The notes beneath the pieces were generated by a model. It was not told the DNA's origin and made no database searches. It saw nothing but the letters and a program-made list of their open reading frames with translations. A stretch of 64,000 bases of DNA, taken from positions 114,102-178,101 of the forward strand of contig JTDE01000204.1 of NCBI GenBank assembly GCA_014338405.1, written 5' to 3'. The position numbers and the translations under genes were made by a program. Shown here one piece after another: positions 1-11,310 of this stretch; the stretch's first letter is position 1; every line of letters begins with the position of its first letter. Source of the DNA: Paragonimus skrjabini miyazakii. Taxonomy: Eukaryota; Platyhelminthes; Trematoda; Plagiorchiida; Troglotrematidae.

Positions 1-3000
1 GGTTGTATAGGCACCTGCCATCATTGTTTGTGATACTCTGTGCTGGCCAACATCACAGGATCTGCCTCCACTATCATTATTTCTCGCACTTAAAACATGG
101 TACTCATACTCAGAAAATAACATCACCTTTACTGTATGCAATGGAGGTTCTAGTCAATATAAGTTAAACATGGCCTAAAATTGATGTCACTTATTTTATC
201 TCCATAAAACGTTAAGAAAACAACGCTGTTCACGAGTTTTGCCCATTAAACGTTTGGATAATCTGAGGATTACTAAAAATAAGGTGGATGGTGAATTGCG
301 CGTGATATTGCAGCCATACCAAATGTGATAGTAATAGAATAATGACCAATATGGTTGCACCATGGAAATTTGCTTCGAGTTCAAACCTGAACAGTAGTGA
401 ATAATTCGCCTTTGGTGAGATCTAACCCGTACGAAACAAGCATATCGTGCATCATTAATATGCATCACTATTGAATACGTTCTCCATTTTAGATTCAGTT
501 TGCTGCATCCAAACTATTGGTAAAGTTGAGTGTTTCCTAATCTTCGTAAGCAATATGTCTTTATAAAAAAAATATCAGCTTCTACTGGTTTTTCACTCAA
601 GTGACATATGCAGACCGATATACTGGTGAAGTTTTTTATTGTGTCTTGCGTTCCGTTGACGATGTACCAATTCTGCCTATACAAGTGATAGAAACGATGA
701 CTTGAACATATCCGAAAACAGGTTTTATGATCACAATTGATAATCTGAGCAACCTATTTGGTTAGCTTGTTGATAATCTAACTGAAAAATACTCATTTTG
801 GAATATCACTACATTTAACCCGTTTACATTGTCTTACCAAGAATATTACACCACTAAAGAGTACAGTGAAGTTCGGGGAGAAAGCTGTGTCCATATAGCG
901 GGAAACCTACGAACAAATAACACGTCGTTAACGTGGTTTCAGGTTCCAGGCATATATTAGTGATTTCTACACCCCGCTATAACCAATAGTTACTTCACTT
1001 AACTGAATATGACTGTGGGGGTAAATACTGTCAGCGAGTTTAATGGATTAAGCGCCAGATATCAGTTATGTTTCAAGTAAATGGAAACAGCAACGAATAG
1101 TATATCCATAAAAGCGCCGGTTATCCAGGATTGAAAATATCTAATACTTAATTTGATTACTCATGAAAAATGTTGGAAAACAGCTGTCGGTTCACCCGGC
1201 ACAATCATCCTCCAAGGGCTTTCAGAGAAGCTGTGAATATTGTTGGGCTACTTTTGATAGGTATTCTCATTTTCCACGCTCCAGGATTGCAGTTAACGTG
1301 CATGGAACCACTCCTCGTTGTTGAGGGGCTGGTATATCTTATAAGAGTGACTACACATCACAAAACATGTTCATCAAATAGAGCTGAGAACGCTGAGTTG
1401 CGGACCAAATCGGTAGAGTCCTATACAATACACGTTCCATCTCTGTAGTGCGCATACGTTTTAAGGAACAACAAGCAAATAAATCAACATCCTCATGTCA
1501 GCGTCCGATAGATGGTGAACGTAAGGTGCGCTTCATATTCGACTCGCAATTTAGTGAGTGTGAAGGGTTGCATTTTGCAGATTTTCACGACCATTCTGTC
1601 TGCCATTATTCTTCCGCAGAGCGTGAACACTAGACAGCGCATCAATGAGATATAACTTGTAGCACACAACCTGCGTCGGTCGAGGCACAGACCAGTAAAC
1701 CGGGTAGCCCAGTCAAAATTGTTCGCATCCACTACCAGCCGCCGTAGAAAGCCGTAAGCAGTACATTCAATGATGTGATCAAGAGTTATATAGCCAACTA
1801 AATTTTTTCCATACGGTTGGTAGGGGATTCGTTGTCATCTCGGTTGGAAATGCAGACCGACGAAGCACTACATAGTCAACCAACCAGATAAACGAACTAC
1901 TAATCCTTATCTAGTATAAGTTACTACATTGCTAAGAAAGATGGATTGGTCAGTGTCACGTAAATCACTACATGGAGTGAGTACATCATATAACCAATTT
2001 CGGGGCAGACCTACATCACGTGCTACGGAATTTACCATAGCTTACTTTATGCTTTCGACCAAAATAAACGGGGTTATTCTGCGCGAGAATATTAATTGCA
2101 ACAGGGCGTAACACTAAGTCCACTGATTTTTGTCGTGTTTTCTGTTCATCATGCCTATGGAGTTGTGTCCCAGTTTTGTTAAGAACCCTTGCTTAGCGTG
2201 GATTGAACTATATGTGGATCTCTCAGTGTCTGACAGTTTATAAACAGTAAACATAAATCCGGCTCTTGTTAATGTTGCGATAAATGCCCGTGGGCGCAAA
2301 TCTGTTTCATCTCATGTATGGACAACGTGAAACCTATTGCACAGTGTGTATAACAACAAACCCGAACACATTGTTTGTGCACAATACGGAAACCATTAAC
2401 GGAAACGTGGTGACATTGTTTTTCCGTTTAATGGCCCAATAGGGATGTCCACATACTTAGGGGGAAAACGAAAACGCAAATAACTAATAAACTGTCATTT
2501 ATTTACAAATCTAAATTCACGAAGGACCGAGTTTCATAGCGTTGTTTGATCTTCGTTGCTACTGATTTGCTGAGATTCTCGTCTACATCAAGATGTAAAT
2601 CGAAGTCCTTATCTGCTTGACTTTAGGAACGGTTGTCGAGTTTCATTATCAGCTTGTTATTGCTCAATGATGGATGCATCACTGATCGTGTTGTTATGCG
2701 ATACTCAGTACATAGTTGACGCCCAACTTGAGACTGAATTTGCACTGTTTAAAACGGATACAAAAATGTATCAGTGAGATATGTACAATCACCTATCTTG
2801 AGTCATGTTTTCAAATGCCAAACTGTCCGGGTGGAACAATTCATAAAGTCTGTATATAAATACAGTTTCAATATTGTTGCCACTTGTGTTCAACCATGTT
2901 TGTAAGGTTGGCTAATAGTTAAGTTCTCGCTCTTGTACCTGAGAAGCAAACGAATTGGCCTCTATACCGACAACTTCACTGAAAACCAGATAGAATTTTT

Positions 3001-6000
3001 TATTTGCATATTTCCATGGAATCTACGGTAGTTGTTATCCTAAGTTGATCGTTCTGGTGGAATATGAATGGGACAACCGGTTCACTTCATTTATAGCCTG
3101 TGTAATCAAGGCGTCTAAATGAACCTGGGTTTACGATGCACTTTCACATTACTGAGCATGCTCTTCATAAACAATATACTGTGGTTTGTAATATTAATGA
3201 GTTTACCGTTGGCGTTACTTCACATGCTGCACCAGACGTGGAGTCCAACACAATTGATGAGTTATCGTGGAGATGTTTGCTAAGGTCCAGGTGTTAAGTA
3301 TGCTGATGACATTGAAATTTACATTCAGCCGGCAGTGGTTATCCAAACACAAGTTATCCAGCGTTGTTTTATACTCTCCCTTGTTGGAATGCCGTTGGCT
3401 TAGTGGGGCCCGCTTACAACCAACAAAATTAACCTTCGCTATCTCATTAATTAAGGGAAGCGCATGAAAAATCAACTAATCTGTACATGTCTTATAGTGT
3501 ACAAATCGAATTACCAGTTGGCGATACGATCCACAAAAGAAGAAGGGTCACAATTGCTTCGCAAAACGGAATGATATAAACAAGTGTGCGCTTGAGAGAT
3601 ACAGTGCTTCGCAGCCTATGTGTATTGGCCGGTATTGTTGACCCCAAACAATGGCAGCTGCGGTAGTGCGTTGTCCACAACCCGAGTGGGCCAAACCAAT
3701 GGTAGTCCACTTTAACCAAATTATATTGACAACAAATACTCAGCGACGCTTCTTGTTCAAGGAGATCGTTCTGGCAATCCATACGGTTGAAGGCATCGGG
3801 TTGAAGTTCAAAGAACGCTTTGTTCAAGTTCCTTTCACGTTGTACCTGTTGATGTAGATGGATTAGCTATAACCCAAATCTACCGTAAGCTTTCAGCTAA
3901 TATTGCAGAAACCGCTAAGCCAGGCCAGAACGGAGATTCATGGAACAGTTGCTAGAATCTAGGTGTGCAATTGTTCCTCTGTTTGCATGCAGCGTTTCCG
4001 ACTATTGGCCAGTTCGAATTACACTTTGTCAACATGTCATATGCATGATGGTTTTGAAGATAAAAACAAAGTAACCTTTGATGTATACATAGACGTCATT
4101 TCAAGTCACTTCGTATTGACTGAAGAAAACTAGCCGGATATAAGACAATTTTATGGTTATGATTTGAAGTGGTGTCCGTTATTGGGGGACAGAAAGTGGG
4201 CATCGTGGAAACTACGGCAGCTAACGTATGTGTATTCTGGTGTGTGGTCTTGAGGTCTGGTTGAAGAAATGAACCAAATTTTGTTGATCAACATGGTAGT
4301 ACCACATCTAAAATCACCAATTTATCGTATACTCCGACGTTACTGGAATTTTTTGCTGCAATACGTGATAAAATATGTTAACTTTGAACAAACGACAATG
4401 ATTATAAACGCTTGCTGTGTTTTGTAGTGTTAGAGTGGGTAGCATAATTTCCACCCACAATGTGGATGCCTTTTCTAGCGGCGTTTCTGACACAGAATTC
4501 ATAAACGAGCCCAATGATATGATTTTATTGTGCATCCGGCATTGTTTCCGTGCATCCCAACGAATACATGTTACAGTTAACGGTGTATGCATAGTAAAAC
4601 CAGATATACAAACCAAAATGCAAACCACACAAACCATACAAACCACACATAGACGTGTTTGCATCAAATCACTCCGAGTCAACCAGCATTACGACCAGAC
4701 GTATCAACATTGCAGTTAGATATCCATGAATGAGAGTGGAGTTTTCAGAACCCGGGTCCATGCACAGTGCAAAGTTCCTATTGGCGCAAACCACCCAGGA
4801 GGTCTCTGTGTTGTTCACGAATTACTGGGCAATCGTGCAATTTAGCTGTCGGATTTGTCTTGAATTCACTAGTGGTGGTCATTTGCATTGGTATATCGGG
4901 GAAACAAATGAGTCGCAAACTACCTGCGCACATTCAGAAGTGACTTCGACGTTTCACAAGTTTACGATTCAGGTCCCTGTATAATTCTCAATATTACAAT
5001 TTACCTTTCTTGTAGATACGTAAAAAGTGCGGATCAACTTAGAGATGGAATTACGTTTCCGGAATTATGTACGTTGAGGCTACAGTTATTTAGAACGGCG
5101 TGCCTTAGATTTGAATTACTAATTTGATAAACCCTCTTGGATTGTCACTTAACCGGGACAAACGGTGTGTAGTATTACAATGGTTAACTCTACAGTTCGC
5201 TTCAGGTACAAACCCCAGTGTATGTAGCAGTTGCCAACAGATGTTCCACAAATTTCAGTTTTGCCGTTGAGACCGTTAAGGTCATGTCATTTTAACTTTT
5301 GTTTCACATCCACAAAAGTTGTGGTGTGGACTACCATCAGACGGGCCACCCCATTGTGCACCTCAGTTTCCCGGCAAAAGCCTTGCTGTTCCTACACATG
5401 TCTAGCATTCGTACATACTCTTCAATACTGATGACTTGTTTTTGCCATCCGCTGCGTGCTGTCGATGAGAAGTATTACGGTGTTAGTGAATGAGCGTGAT
5501 ATACAGGCCTACCGTTAAAACTAATGCATTAGTCAGAAACTTAGACTCCAGTTTTATTCTTAGCAAAGTAGCTTAGATTTAGACTTCTAAAGGATAAGTG
5601 TTCAACGTTATCATGAGGAACGCATGTTGACCACCGAGACAACGTCTCAAAATTATGAACGACAATATTACCATATATAACCGCTCAACTACACACGTTA
5701 GAGATTACTGCCCACAATGCATGACCGACTTTTGGAGAAACCTTAAGTCTTTGTAGCTTTTGAAAAAAGAAAACCTGTGACGTTACCAAAATGCCAGCAC
5801 TATTATAAAATGTGAATGCTATTCGGTTTAATATCATCAAACCACTACTAATTGAGAATCCTAATTCACTTAGCGACCTGTGGACGAAGGCGGTTTTTAG
5901 AATAAAACAAACGTTTGTTGATGTTAATATACTTTCAAAATGATATGTTTTATTAGTCGTTGGGCATAACTGATAATTGCCAGTTCATCTGAAGATAACT

Positions 6001-8826
6001 GGAAGTGGAAAGTAAATAATGGCGGTTGTCCGGAAGGAACCGACTGGAAAACTTTGATAGGACCTAACTGTGATGTTCCACTGGGAAGTGCAGTTTGCGG
6101 TACACCACGCAAGTCGCACTGGTAACTTTAGCTTAAGGCAAATTTGTCGATGAACCAGTGAAGCGTTGCCTACGACAAATTGATAATTCCAACCTAACGA
6201 TAATTATGTTGTTCTTTGACTGACATCACATTATTTTATCCTACGACTACACAGAAAGTAACCACAATCGAATGTTTTCTTTTGAGTGTTCTTTCTGCAC
6301 CATAGAGGGCATTTTTTAATTTATTGGAGATTTTATTCGTCTTTACGCACAATTCGAATCGCTCAGCTAAAAAAGCTTGTGTAATTTACCCACCAAAAAG
6401 CGACTTCATATGAAACTGCAAACAGTTCACTCGCCACTCTCACCGACTGATGGTTGGACCACGGTCTGTTGGAAAAGCTTCTCTTTGTGGGTGGATAAGT
6501 GAGTGTCATACAGGTTAACACATGATTGCTAATTCACCGTTACATAGATTTGAAAATGTTTGCCGACTATCAGCTATAAAGAATGGAACCTGTGTTGTCT
6601 ACATCTGACAATCTGATGGTCACTGTTCTGCTGTTATTAGTAGAAGCATTTGGAATACTTTTGTGTGATCGGATACATTCTAACAAAAACTTACCTCTTT
6701 TTAAGTTCGATGAGTTGTTTCTCACTAGTGGGAAACATTCACCATCTACAGCGCACAACGTGTATTCTAAGGACAAAGGAGTACCATCAAGTATGGTGAC
6801 ATACCAGCATATGTGTTTTCACGTCTGACAATTCGCATGTTCCGTTGAACAGAATTTTTCGTTTCTAATTTGGTGAAATACTACAGTTCATTATACATCC
6901 CTCTACGGATCGTTCTGGCGTAAATGGTGAGAGCATCAACTGATTAACTAGAAAGTTTGGGGTTTCAACTTGATTCAGACAGTAACCGCTCGAAAGATCT
7001 AGACATGCACGAAACCAGTTCTGGATTGTCTGATCAGTGACGTACATCACAAAATATTATTCATTTATAATTTCGTGTCTTTTCATTGTAGTCAGTTCCA
7101 GCTTACAACCAGAAGTGTACCGTGTTCATGCACACTCAATGAAGTGCACACTACTTAAATTGATCAAGTTTTCGCTGCTATTGAAGATAACAACTGTTCA
7201 TGTAACGAGAGCGGTATAATTAACTGATGTTAACTCATCCCATCCCTAAACTGCAGGATGTCCACCACAAAGGGATCGTATAAATTGCGTAGAACTACGA
7301 CACGCCTGGTTCAATCATTATCAGAAAGCTGAATTAGGCCGTCTGCTAAAGAAACCAGAAAATCGTAGTGCCACCGATATATATCTATATCCGCATTGCT
7401 TCCAAATACTTAGTAAATTCTGATTAACATTTGAACCCCAGACTGGGATGGCTGAAGCTGGTTACTTGGATACATTTCATGAAGTAGTTCTACTCGCTGT
7501 TATTTTAAACCAGTGCATTTCTGAGGTCGATTTATTCAATTAAATGTACGTAATTAGGCATACTACTTGTACGTGCGTACCAGCTGATCAGATCATCGCA
7601 GAAGACTGTGTATTTCCAACACATCTGAAATATGTAACAGCTGACATTCAACATAACTTAACCTTCACGTAAGTCTTACCACAAAAACCATGATTCCTTA
7701 GTCAAAGACAATCCCAGGGACATCGAATGCTCAGCAACACAGTAGCTTCACTCGTAATCAGTTCTCATTGTTTGAAGGAGTAGGTTCATTAGATAATGCA
7801 GAATATAGAATCACTTTTGTAGCGCCAATAATCATTGATACGGGAGCAAATTATTTATCAAGCTATGTGATGAGGAACTGCGTATTCGGGTGAAATAATC
7901 GGCGAAATAGTTCCCGCAACCCGAAATTCCTTTGGACGTCTCGCATTAGTTCTCGGTCACTTTATGCATGGTGCGTGCTGAATTGCATCTGTCAAGTAAT
8001 CCACACTTTCACTTTGATAGCTCAAATTCTGGATTGAAAATATACTTACTTCTATGTTGGTCTTGTTACTTGATACTGACCATGCGTTCCCATTAAAGAA
8101 GTTTGATTGAGTATTTTACCGGTCAGAGTCAGCCATGTTTGTCGAGATCATAAATGCAAGCGGATACAACAATGCTGAGGTCAGGCGGTTACCCATGAAT
8201 AGCCCGTGTGTATCACGTTGCCTCGGGCAAAAGTAAATCCCAAATAGGTCAACAGTTATAGCGCCAATACTCATACGGTCTATATTACTGTGAACAAAAC
8301 GGAAAGACTTGAGGTTGTTTACGCCCGTTTGTTAGGCGTCAGTCAGAAAATAACACAAATCCAAAACATTGTTTCTCCTCACCTTTCTTGTCAACAACGA
8401 AACTGACGGTTCCACTGACCATCATATATTCGTTGATTAGTGAAAATCGTGCGTTCTGAGTGCATAACACCACATTAACCACAAAACCGGTTATTTACGT
8501 GTGTATGGAGTAAACGTATGTGAGCCTTTGCAGTTCTCTCCACTTAGACGACTAAGCGATACTTGTAGACTATGGATACAATATGTCACTCAATCCGAGC
8601 ATTTCCGAGGCTGACATCCGTACGTGATCATGTTGGTTCACCATACTTTCATCGGTTAAACATTGAGATAGCTAACTTTGCAGAAGGAAATTAAATTCAT
8701 GTTCGTAAATATGCCGTTGCATGCCTCTTAGCTCTTATCTCAAACGAAAATAGATGATTCTGCACCTGAAAAGTATCATCGTCCACTGATAATCAAAGGA
8801 CTTGAGGAGTAGTTTTTATCTGTTAG
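1..8826. other. Long stretch without a supported gene
   Basis: AT-rich sequence in which I see no exon I would defend. A plus-strand ORF at 6583-6828 (81 codons) begins with a fair start context and has a hydrophobic run near residues 11-28. It could be a first exon with a signal anchor, but it has no homology I recognise and the next exon cannot be fixed. The region 3640-3950 is richer in GC and has several open frames on both strands, possibly an eroded transposon. A short tandem repeat at 4609-4648 is listed separately. Confidence 0.5.
4609..4648. repeat. Short CAAACCA-type tandem repeat
   Basis: About four units of 9-12 bases built on CAAACCACA follow one another. This is an ordinary low-complexity microsatellite-like run. 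It falls inside a 122-codon minus-strand ORF and a 100-codon plus-strand ORF, which weakens both as genes. Confidence 0.7.
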
Positions 8827-8950
8827 CGGGGTTGGGCCTCATTGGCACTGCTGTGCATGTTTACGTTTGTACTGATTGATCAACCACTTAAGGAAAGTCA
8901 ACTATATATTCTGCAATTGCTCATAGTTTCTTGCGTCATGGTGCTGATCG
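8827..8950 (+). CDS. Candidate internal exon of a membrane protein (unrecognised)
   Basis: A pyrimidine-rich tract ending in TTAG at 8821-8826 precedes an open segment that ends at a good donor (GTGAGA at 8951). Read in phase 0 it gives about 41 codons, very hydrophobic, with two stretches able to span a membrane separated by a short polar linker (IDQPLKESQ). The donor would leave phase 1. If the donor is not used, the frame stays open to 9096 and adds a third hydrophobic stretch. I do not recognise the family; a multi-pass membrane protein is the most that composition suggests. No partner exon with matching phase could be identified nearby, so this may be chance or a decayed fragment. Confidence 0.22.
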
Positions 8951-10493
8951 GTGAGACAGTCAGCTGCCACAAGCCTTTCATTCATCCTGTCATCATTATA
9001 TTCGGCTCATCACAGGTCGGTTGGGCCCAGATTGCTGTATGTACTGTCCACCGAAGCATCCACTGTACTTACGTTCTCGCTTATCTGCATGAATAACAAA
9101 AATATGCCCAACAGTCAGTTGAATACGCTGTGGATAACAGATGGGGAACTGCAGTAAAAATGCGTGAAATATGTAAAATACGCGTTTAGTACTATTAGAC
9201 AGGCATAATTTAGTCTATACCTTACATAGGTTCATGTTATTTATCAAAAGCCTTTAACGCGCAAAGACAAACTTGTCATTGTGGTTGAGATATCAGCAGG
9301 CTCCGACCTGATCCACAGCGGCCAACAAATTGTCCCAAGCTGGTGAGTTTCGATCAGTGTCTACGAAATCAAAACGGCTGGCTCCGCAAATTCAACTTCA
9401 TACAGTAAACGTGGAAATCAATCGTTTCAGCGGATGATTGGGTGGTTATACGACAGCTACCCGCCAATACTTTAAGCATAACAATCTGCTTCACACTTCT
9501 GATAAGCAGTATGAATGACCAGAACATAAAGGGCAATATGAAGTTGTATTGTGTTGCACTGTTTGACGTTATCACTCTCGTTGTTGTAAACTTGTAATGG
9601 CTGATGCTAAGCTCTATCTCTCAGAGTTAGTCCGATAAGTTTATGTCCCGGCGGAGTTTGATATGCACTTTTATATTTTAGTAGTAATGTGTTGTCAAAC
9701 AGACACTCAGTAGACTACCAGTGTTCAGGGTTGACTAAGAGCCGCGAAGCGTTTGACAACTCCCACCGATTCGGATCAATGTCTGGGCATTGACGAATTC
9801 TTGGTTAACATTGCAGACTAACGTTGCTGCTGCTTTCCCCTGGTATTTTTAACCAGCCGTTTTCGGAAAGAGGCAACACAGTTGAGTTCCACTCCCGTTC
9901 GGAACCCTCAGAATTGTATTTTCTTACCACGACCGGAATCTGCGTTGAAGCCACGCTTTCCTAGGGTAACCGTCTAAAAAGCTGTATCACTGAGTACACA
10001 GTAAGCAAAACTGATTAGACAGATTTCAACATTTAAATATATTTGCATGTAAGTGATGATCAGTTTGTCCAAACATCATTATTAATTTCCATCCGTCATA
10101 TGAATTTGATAGTACAATGCTATCTCCTAGTTAGGGAACACATTGTGGATTTTAGTTACCTTATGTCAAGCTCAAACCAAGTATGCAATGCAGTCTCCAG
10201 TAAAATGCAGAAAATTTGAGTGTACTCAAGCGTAGTTTCAGTCAAAAGACGCCTGAAGGTTTGCTCCGTCTACTGAGAGGGAGAAAGTCTTTCTGAACTA
10301 AAATGGGAACTCCATCATGCAATATACTTACCCGAAGTCTGCTTTACCTCAATCCATTGAAAACTGGCAATGGTTGACCATGGGCTTTGTACCCTCAGTC
10401 TAAACTCTGAAGGCAACCAATGACGTTGAATTTGAACCTGCCACGTCCACACAGTAGTCCTCGATGTGGAAGAGTGTATACATTTCATTTTAG
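8951..10493. other. No supported gene
   Basis: Apart from read-through of the preceding candidate exon frame to 9096, I see nothing here beyond short background ORFs. Confidence 0.5.
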
Positions 10494-10565
10494 AAAACAA
10501 CAGTGTAGCGAACAAGCTCGTTTTCGGTTATTCATCATCGGGCTAATTACATAACAATTTATATG
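10494..10565 (-). repeat. Left arm of inverted repeat flanking the Penelope-like fragment
   Basis: The reverse complement of this segment matches 11238-11310 with only about three differences over some 72 bases. On the minus strand, the same strand as the endonuclease ORF, it lies about 110 bases after the stop codon. That is where a 3' pseudo-LTR would be expected in a Penelope-like element. The arm contains a hammerhead-like core. Confidence 0.85.
10506..10545 (-). ncRNA. Degenerate hammerhead ribozyme-like motif, Penelope 3' arm
   Basis: On the minus strand the order is stem I (UAGC), a CUGAUGA-like box mutated to CCGAUGA, a 9-base stem II region, GAAA, stem III AACG/UGUU closed by AGCU, the cleavage-site C, and stem I partner GCUA. 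The core C for U change should abolish cleavage. Penelope-like elements are known to carry hammerheads in their pseudo-LTRs, and the sense orientation relative to the endonuclease ORF fits. Confidence 0.5.
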
Positions 10566-10674
10566 AAACAGAGTTGTCAAGGCGAAACGGACAAAAACAA
10601 GTAGCTAGTTTGGGTGAGGTCAGACACGTCGTCGGCATACACGGAAACAACGTTTTGGTACGATTACGTCACCA

Positions 10675-11235
10675 TTATGACGCCACTGGAACCATGACAG
10701 TTTGATCGGTCATGGTGTGGGTGGTTGGCCATGGCAACGTCAACGCCTGAACAAAGCGCCTTTGTGCGCACAAAGGTGGATTTCTTAATCGAATTCCAAT
10801 CGCTTCGGCTGTGGCTAAAATTCGGCATCTTACAGCTTTTGAGTGACTGGTGTTGACTCGGTAAATCGGACGGAAACAGGAGTCCGGGTTGACAGTATGA
10901 TGTGTATCAACGAGATGTGAAACAATCGCGCTCGTAATTGTCTTGGTGATTCCGCTACTGATCCAGGCTGGATGGTGCTCACGGATACGTTCAGATAAAC
11001 GCCTGGTCGTGCGACCCACGTAGCTAGTTCCACAGGAACAAGTAAATGAGTGTACACAAAAAGAAGCCGCAGAAACGAGCATTTTATCCTTTAGCTGTAA
11101 ACACAAAACTGGAGTCGAGTTGAAACAGCCGCGTAATTTTGCAGCGTAAAATGTTCTATTGATGACAGTCTCAAGTCTCCTAGTGATTGCCTCGGCAAGC
11201 GTATCCCCTTGGAATGGTAATGAGATGAATACTGC
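10675..11235 (-). pseudogene. 5'-truncated Penelope-like element: GIY-YIG endonuclease C-terminus
   Basis: Minus-strand frame open from 11235, just after an in-frame TAA at 11238-11236, to a stop ending at 10675: 186 codons. Counting from the first open codon, residues 1-65 match the linker typical between reverse transcriptase and endonuclease (a basic RR..VINRTF stretch). A GIY-YIG-type core follows: CSCG at about 66-69, YVGRT at about 72-76, and RIREHH at about 83-88, which includes the catalytic-type Arg and the EH pair seen in Penelope endonucleases. The reverse transcriptase domain is absent, so this is a 5'-truncated copy, and the open frame ends almost exactly where the right inverted-repeat arm begins. 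Penelope-like elements insert by target-primed reverse transcription. Within the remaining frame I see no internal stop, suggesting a fairly young insertion, but the copy is dead on arrival. Confidence 0.85.
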
Positions 11236-11237
11236 TT

Positions 11238-11310
11238 ATATAAATTGCTATGTAATTAGCCTGATGATGAATAACCGAAAACGAGCTTGTTCGCTACACT
11301 GTTGTTTTCT
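11238..11310 (+). repeat. Right arm of inverted repeat flanking the Penelope-like fragment
   Basis: Inverted partner of 10494-10565. Its inner edge coincides with the 5' truncation point of the endonuclease frame, as seen in Penelope copies that have an inverted partial unit upstream. Outside the arms the flanks differ. Confidence 0.85.
11257..11296 (+). ncRNA. Hammerhead ribozyme-like motif, Penelope upstream inverted arm
   Basis: Plus-strand order: stem I UAGC (11257-11260), CUGAUGA (11261-11267), stem II region UGAAUAACC, GAAA (11277-11280), stem III AACG/UGUU with loop AGCU, cleavage-site C at 11292, and stem I partner GCUA (11293-11296). All core bases are present, but stem II is poor: the first pair would be U/C, while a U to G change would make GG/CC. 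It lies antisense to the endonuclease ORF because this arm is inverted. Activity is doubtful without a stable stem II. Confidence 0.55.

Noticed and set aside
3296..3310. KYADD-like reverse transcriptase motif on the plus strand
   Set aside because: Stops lie close on both sides, the residues around it do not follow any RT family well, and a four-residue motif is expected by chance in a window of this size.
4730..4984. HWY motif shared with ORF segments near 22675 and 45870, suggesting a repeated Ig-like domain family
   Set aside because: The number of HW[YF] triplets matches chance expectation for six frames of 64 kb, and no further alignment supports homology.
10675..11057. Second minus-strand ORF (10830-11057) over the Penelope fragment
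   Set aside because: It is a shifted frame of the GIY-YIG coding sequence without domain content.
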